A program made the position numbers and the translations under genes. Under the pieces are notes generated by a model. The model was given only the letters and a program-made list of their open reading frames with translations, was not told where the DNA came from and ran no database searches. Positions 14,543-16,116 of a stretch of 16,116 bases of DNA are shown here, one piece after another; the first letter of the stretch is position 1; each line of letters begins with the position of its first letter. The DNA is taken from positions 1 to 16,116 of the forward strand of contig UQVR01000025.1 in the NCBI GenBank assembly GCA_900544625.1, read 5' to 3'. This stretch comes from an uncultured Mycoplasmatota bacterium (lineage in GTDB: Bacteria > Bacillota_I > Bacilli_A > RF39 > UBA660).

Positions 14543-15083
14543 TTTCAACACCTATTTTCTTTATATATATAGGATTTACATCGTGAGCATTTGTAGTATT
14601 TTTATTTAATATAAATTTGTATACCATTTCTGCATCTATTTTATAATCTAAGTAATAGTCATCTTTATTAATAGCGTTAACAAACTCAGAGTTATTAACA
14701 TAAATATAATCTTTAATAGGTTTAAAATTTTGATCAAATTCTGCTAAATAACACCCGTTTCCATCACTTATACCTACTTTTCTTTGATTATTACTAATCG
14801 CAGTAACTTCTAGTGATGTAATGGTTTTTATTGGAATATTTAATGTAAATGCTAATGTTTTTGCTATTGTAATACCTAATCTAACACTGGTAAATGATCC
14901 AGGTCCATTTACAACTATTATATCTGTGATTTTTTTTCCATCTATTACTTCTTTTATTGTAGGAAACAATACTTCACTATTATTTTTTTTGTTGATAACT
15001 TCTTTTTTATCCACAACAAATCCGTCTTCTAATAGAAATATTTTAATATCATTTAAATGTGTATCTATCAATAAACTTGTCAT
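14523..15083 (-). CDS. tsaB: t6A biosynthesis protein TsaB
   Basis: A 186-residue ASKHA-fold protein with MTSLLIDTHLND at the start and the diagnostic GPGSFTSVRLG (60-70). TsaB is an inactive paralogue of TsaD and acts as the scaffold that binds TsaD and TsaE. It is somewhat shorter than typical TsaB (about 220-230 residues), mainly in the second lobe, a reduction seen in some small-genome low-GC bacteria. The start ATG overlaps the tsaE stop (TAATG), and no strong ribosome site is seen, so translation probably depends on coupling. The end overlaps the RimI-like gene. Confidence 0.93.
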   Translation of the reverse strand: MTSLLIDTHLNDIKIFLLEDGFVVDKKEVINKKNNSEVLFPTIKEVIDGKKITDIIVVNGPGSFTSVRLGITIAKTLAFTLNIPIKTITSLEVTAISNNQRKVGISDGNGCYLAEFDQNFKPIKDYIYVNNSEFVNAINKDDYYLDYKIDAEMVYKFILNKNTTNAHDVNPIYIKKIGVEIDKKSN

Positions 15084-15535
15084 TATAATACCGCATTACA
15101 TATTTCTTCGTATTCTTCACCGTGTGGTATTAATACAAGTACTCTAGTATCTTCATCTATAAATTTAAACTTAATATCTAATCTTTTTTCTGGTAGTTTA
15201 TCCTTAATGATATCCGCCCATTCTATAATTGTTACTCCCCCTTTATTAAAGTAATCATTAAATCCGATGGTTTCGTCAGTATCTTCAAGACGATATACAT
15301 CCATATGATATAATGGAATTTCTCCAGAAGTATATTCTTTTATAATATTAAATGTTGGACTTGTTATTGTTTCTTCTATTTCCATAGCGCTAGCAAATCC
15401 TTTTGTAAATACAGTTTTTCCACTGCCTAGCTCTCCATATAAACAAATAACCATATTAGGAAATTTTTCACTTTCAATATCTTGAGCAATTCTGATTGTA
15501 TCATCAACCGACCTTGATGTGTATTTATAATCCAT
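15083..15535 (-). CDS. tsaE: tRNA t6A ATPase TsaE
   Basis: A 150-residue P-loop ATPase with GELGSGKT (34-41, Walker A), SPTF (59-62), YHMDVYR (76-82; His77, Asp79, Arg82) and IIEWAD (104-109, near the Walker B region), all diagnostic for TsaE. It binds the TsaB-TsaD pair and its ATPase activity is needed for repeated rounds of t6A formation. First gene of the tsaE-tsaB-rimI-tsaD run; AGGTGAT (15547-15541) precedes the ATG. It lies about 100 bases downstream of the 5S rRNA gene on the same strand. Confidence 0.96.
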   Translation of the reverse strand: MDYKYTSRSVDDTIRIAQDIESEKFPNMVICLYGELGSGKTVFTKGFASAMEIEETITSPTFNIIKEYTSGEIPLYHMDVYRLEDTDETIGFNDYFNKGGVTIIEWADIIKDKLPEKRLDIKFKFIDEDTRVLVLIPHGEEYEEICNAVL

Positions 15536-15553
15536 TTCTAATCACCTATTCCT

Positions 15554-15583
15554 ATTATAAGATATAATTTATATTTAATACAA
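15554..15583 (-). promoter_or_regulatory. Candidate promoter of the tsaE operon
   Basis: A perfect TATAAT on the minus strand (15559-15554), with a poor -35, TTGTAT (15583-15578), 18 bases upstream. The predicted start lies next to the AGGTGAT ribosome site, so the leader would be about 12 bases. Read-through from the rRNA operon is an alternative source of transcript. Confidence 0.35.
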
Positions 15584-15629
15584 GTCTTAAAATACTATTT
15601 TACATTTTATTTTGTATTTATTTTAACAC

Positions 15630-15640
15630 AAAAAAAAATT
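15630..15640 (-). terminator. Probable rRNA operon terminator: 5S end stem plus T tract
   Basis: The closing stem of 5S rRNA is followed with no gap by nine T residues on the minus strand (15638-15630). This looks like an intrinsic terminator that uses the 5S end helix as its stem. No second hairpin is seen in the following 100 bases. Confidence 0.4.
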
Positions 15641-15741
15641 GGCGACTACCTATCTTAGCATTACACTATTTTCGGCGTATTAGGTCTTAACTTCTCTGTT
15701 CGGGATGGGAAGAGGTGTATCACCTAAGCTATCGTCACCAA
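15639..15741 (-). rRNA. rrf: 5S ribosomal RNA
   Basis: The minus strand reads UUGGUGACGAU at the 5' end and GUCGCCAA at the 3' end, which pair as helix I (8 bp, one U-G). The interior contains the highly conserved CCCAUCCCGAACAGAGAAGUUAAG (in part) of loops B-C. At about 103 bases it is shorter than typical Bacilli 5S (about 115) and close to the length seen in mollicutes. It follows the 23S gene after a 70-base spacer. Confidence 0.93.
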
Positions 15742-15760
15742 TAAAGGATTTTGTCCTTTA
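15742..15760 (-). other. Hairpin in the 23S-5S spacer, possible processing stem
   Basis: TAAAGGA pairs with TCCTTTA around a 5-base loop directly upstream of the 5S 5' end. It may serve processing of the 5S precursor. No terminator-like T tract follows, so transcription should continue into 5S. Confidence 0.35.
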
Positions 15761-15811
15761 AAAAACCCGATAATGCAATGATATAATTCATCTAATAAGA
15801 AATAATTGTTT

Positions 15812-16116
<305 letters not shown>

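Noticed and set aside
7260..15009. A 21-base identical repeat at 7260-7280 and 14989-15009
   Set aside because: Both copies encode the same short peptide KKEVIN with the same codons in unrelated genes, in a genome with very skewed codon use. Coincidence explains it; no flanking similarity extends it.
14821..15147. Plus-strand frame of 108 codons opposite tsaB/tsaE
   Set aside because: It is antisense to genes with diagnostic motifs (GPGSFTSVRLG) and has no independent support.

Overview
The window is AT-rich DNA from a low-GC member of the Bacillota, most likely an uncultured gut-type Bacilli lineage close to the Erysipelotrichia or the Acholeplasma/RF39 branch. The evidence is strong AT bias, Gram-positive Shine-Dalgarno sites (GGAGG, AGGTGAT), a two-copy SH3b lysin of the kind seen in Firmicute phages, LysM and bacterial-PH proteins, and a tmRNA tag ending in AFA. 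TGA is used as a stop (in the ATGA and GTGA overlaps) and tryptophan is encoded by TGG, so the code is the standard bacterial one, not that of Mycoplasma. Taxonomy below class level is an inference.

Right end (15.6-16.1 kb, minus strand): the 3' end of a 23S rRNA gene, then a short 5S rRNA, closing a ribosomal operon that runs leftward. Next is a tightly packed minus-strand housekeeping block, tsaE-tsaB-rimI-like-tsaD, which supplies most of the tRNA t6A37 (threonylcarbamoyl-adenosine) machinery. An unrecognised 330-residue gene follows, then the tmRNA gene ssrA (11727-12083) with its own promoter and terminator.

Middle (11.7-4.6 kb): immediately past the 3' end of ssrA lies the broken C-terminus of a phage-type tyrosine recombinase, which marks an old integration at a classic attachment site. 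Beyond it is a six-gene minus-strand operon (11311-6434) whose genes mostly overlap by a few bases: acyl-activating ligase, acyl carrier protein, phosphopantetheinyl transferase, two family-8 glycosyltransferases and a PlsC-like acyltransferase. Together these look like a self-contained route that loads an acyl group on a dedicated carrier protein and builds an acylated glycan or glycolipid. A second PlsC-like acyltransferase on the plus strand converges on it with a 4-base stop-to-stop overlap. Divergent from that gene is an orphan phage-style endolysin (M23-like peptidase plus two SH3b domains, no signal peptide).

Left end (4.6-0 kb, minus strand): a bacterial PH-domain protein, a single-pass membrane-anchored protein of unknown function, a protein made of three LysM repeats with an intrinsic terminator, a five-helix membrane protein with a large C-terminal domain, and the N-terminal 312 residues of an alkaline-phosphatase/nucleotide-pyrophosphatase superfamily enzyme that runs off the window.

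The candidates most worth a second look are the acyl-ligase/ACP/glycosyltransferase operon, the integrase scar at ssrA with a lone endolysin about 6 kb away, and the unknown gene between tsaD and ssrA.
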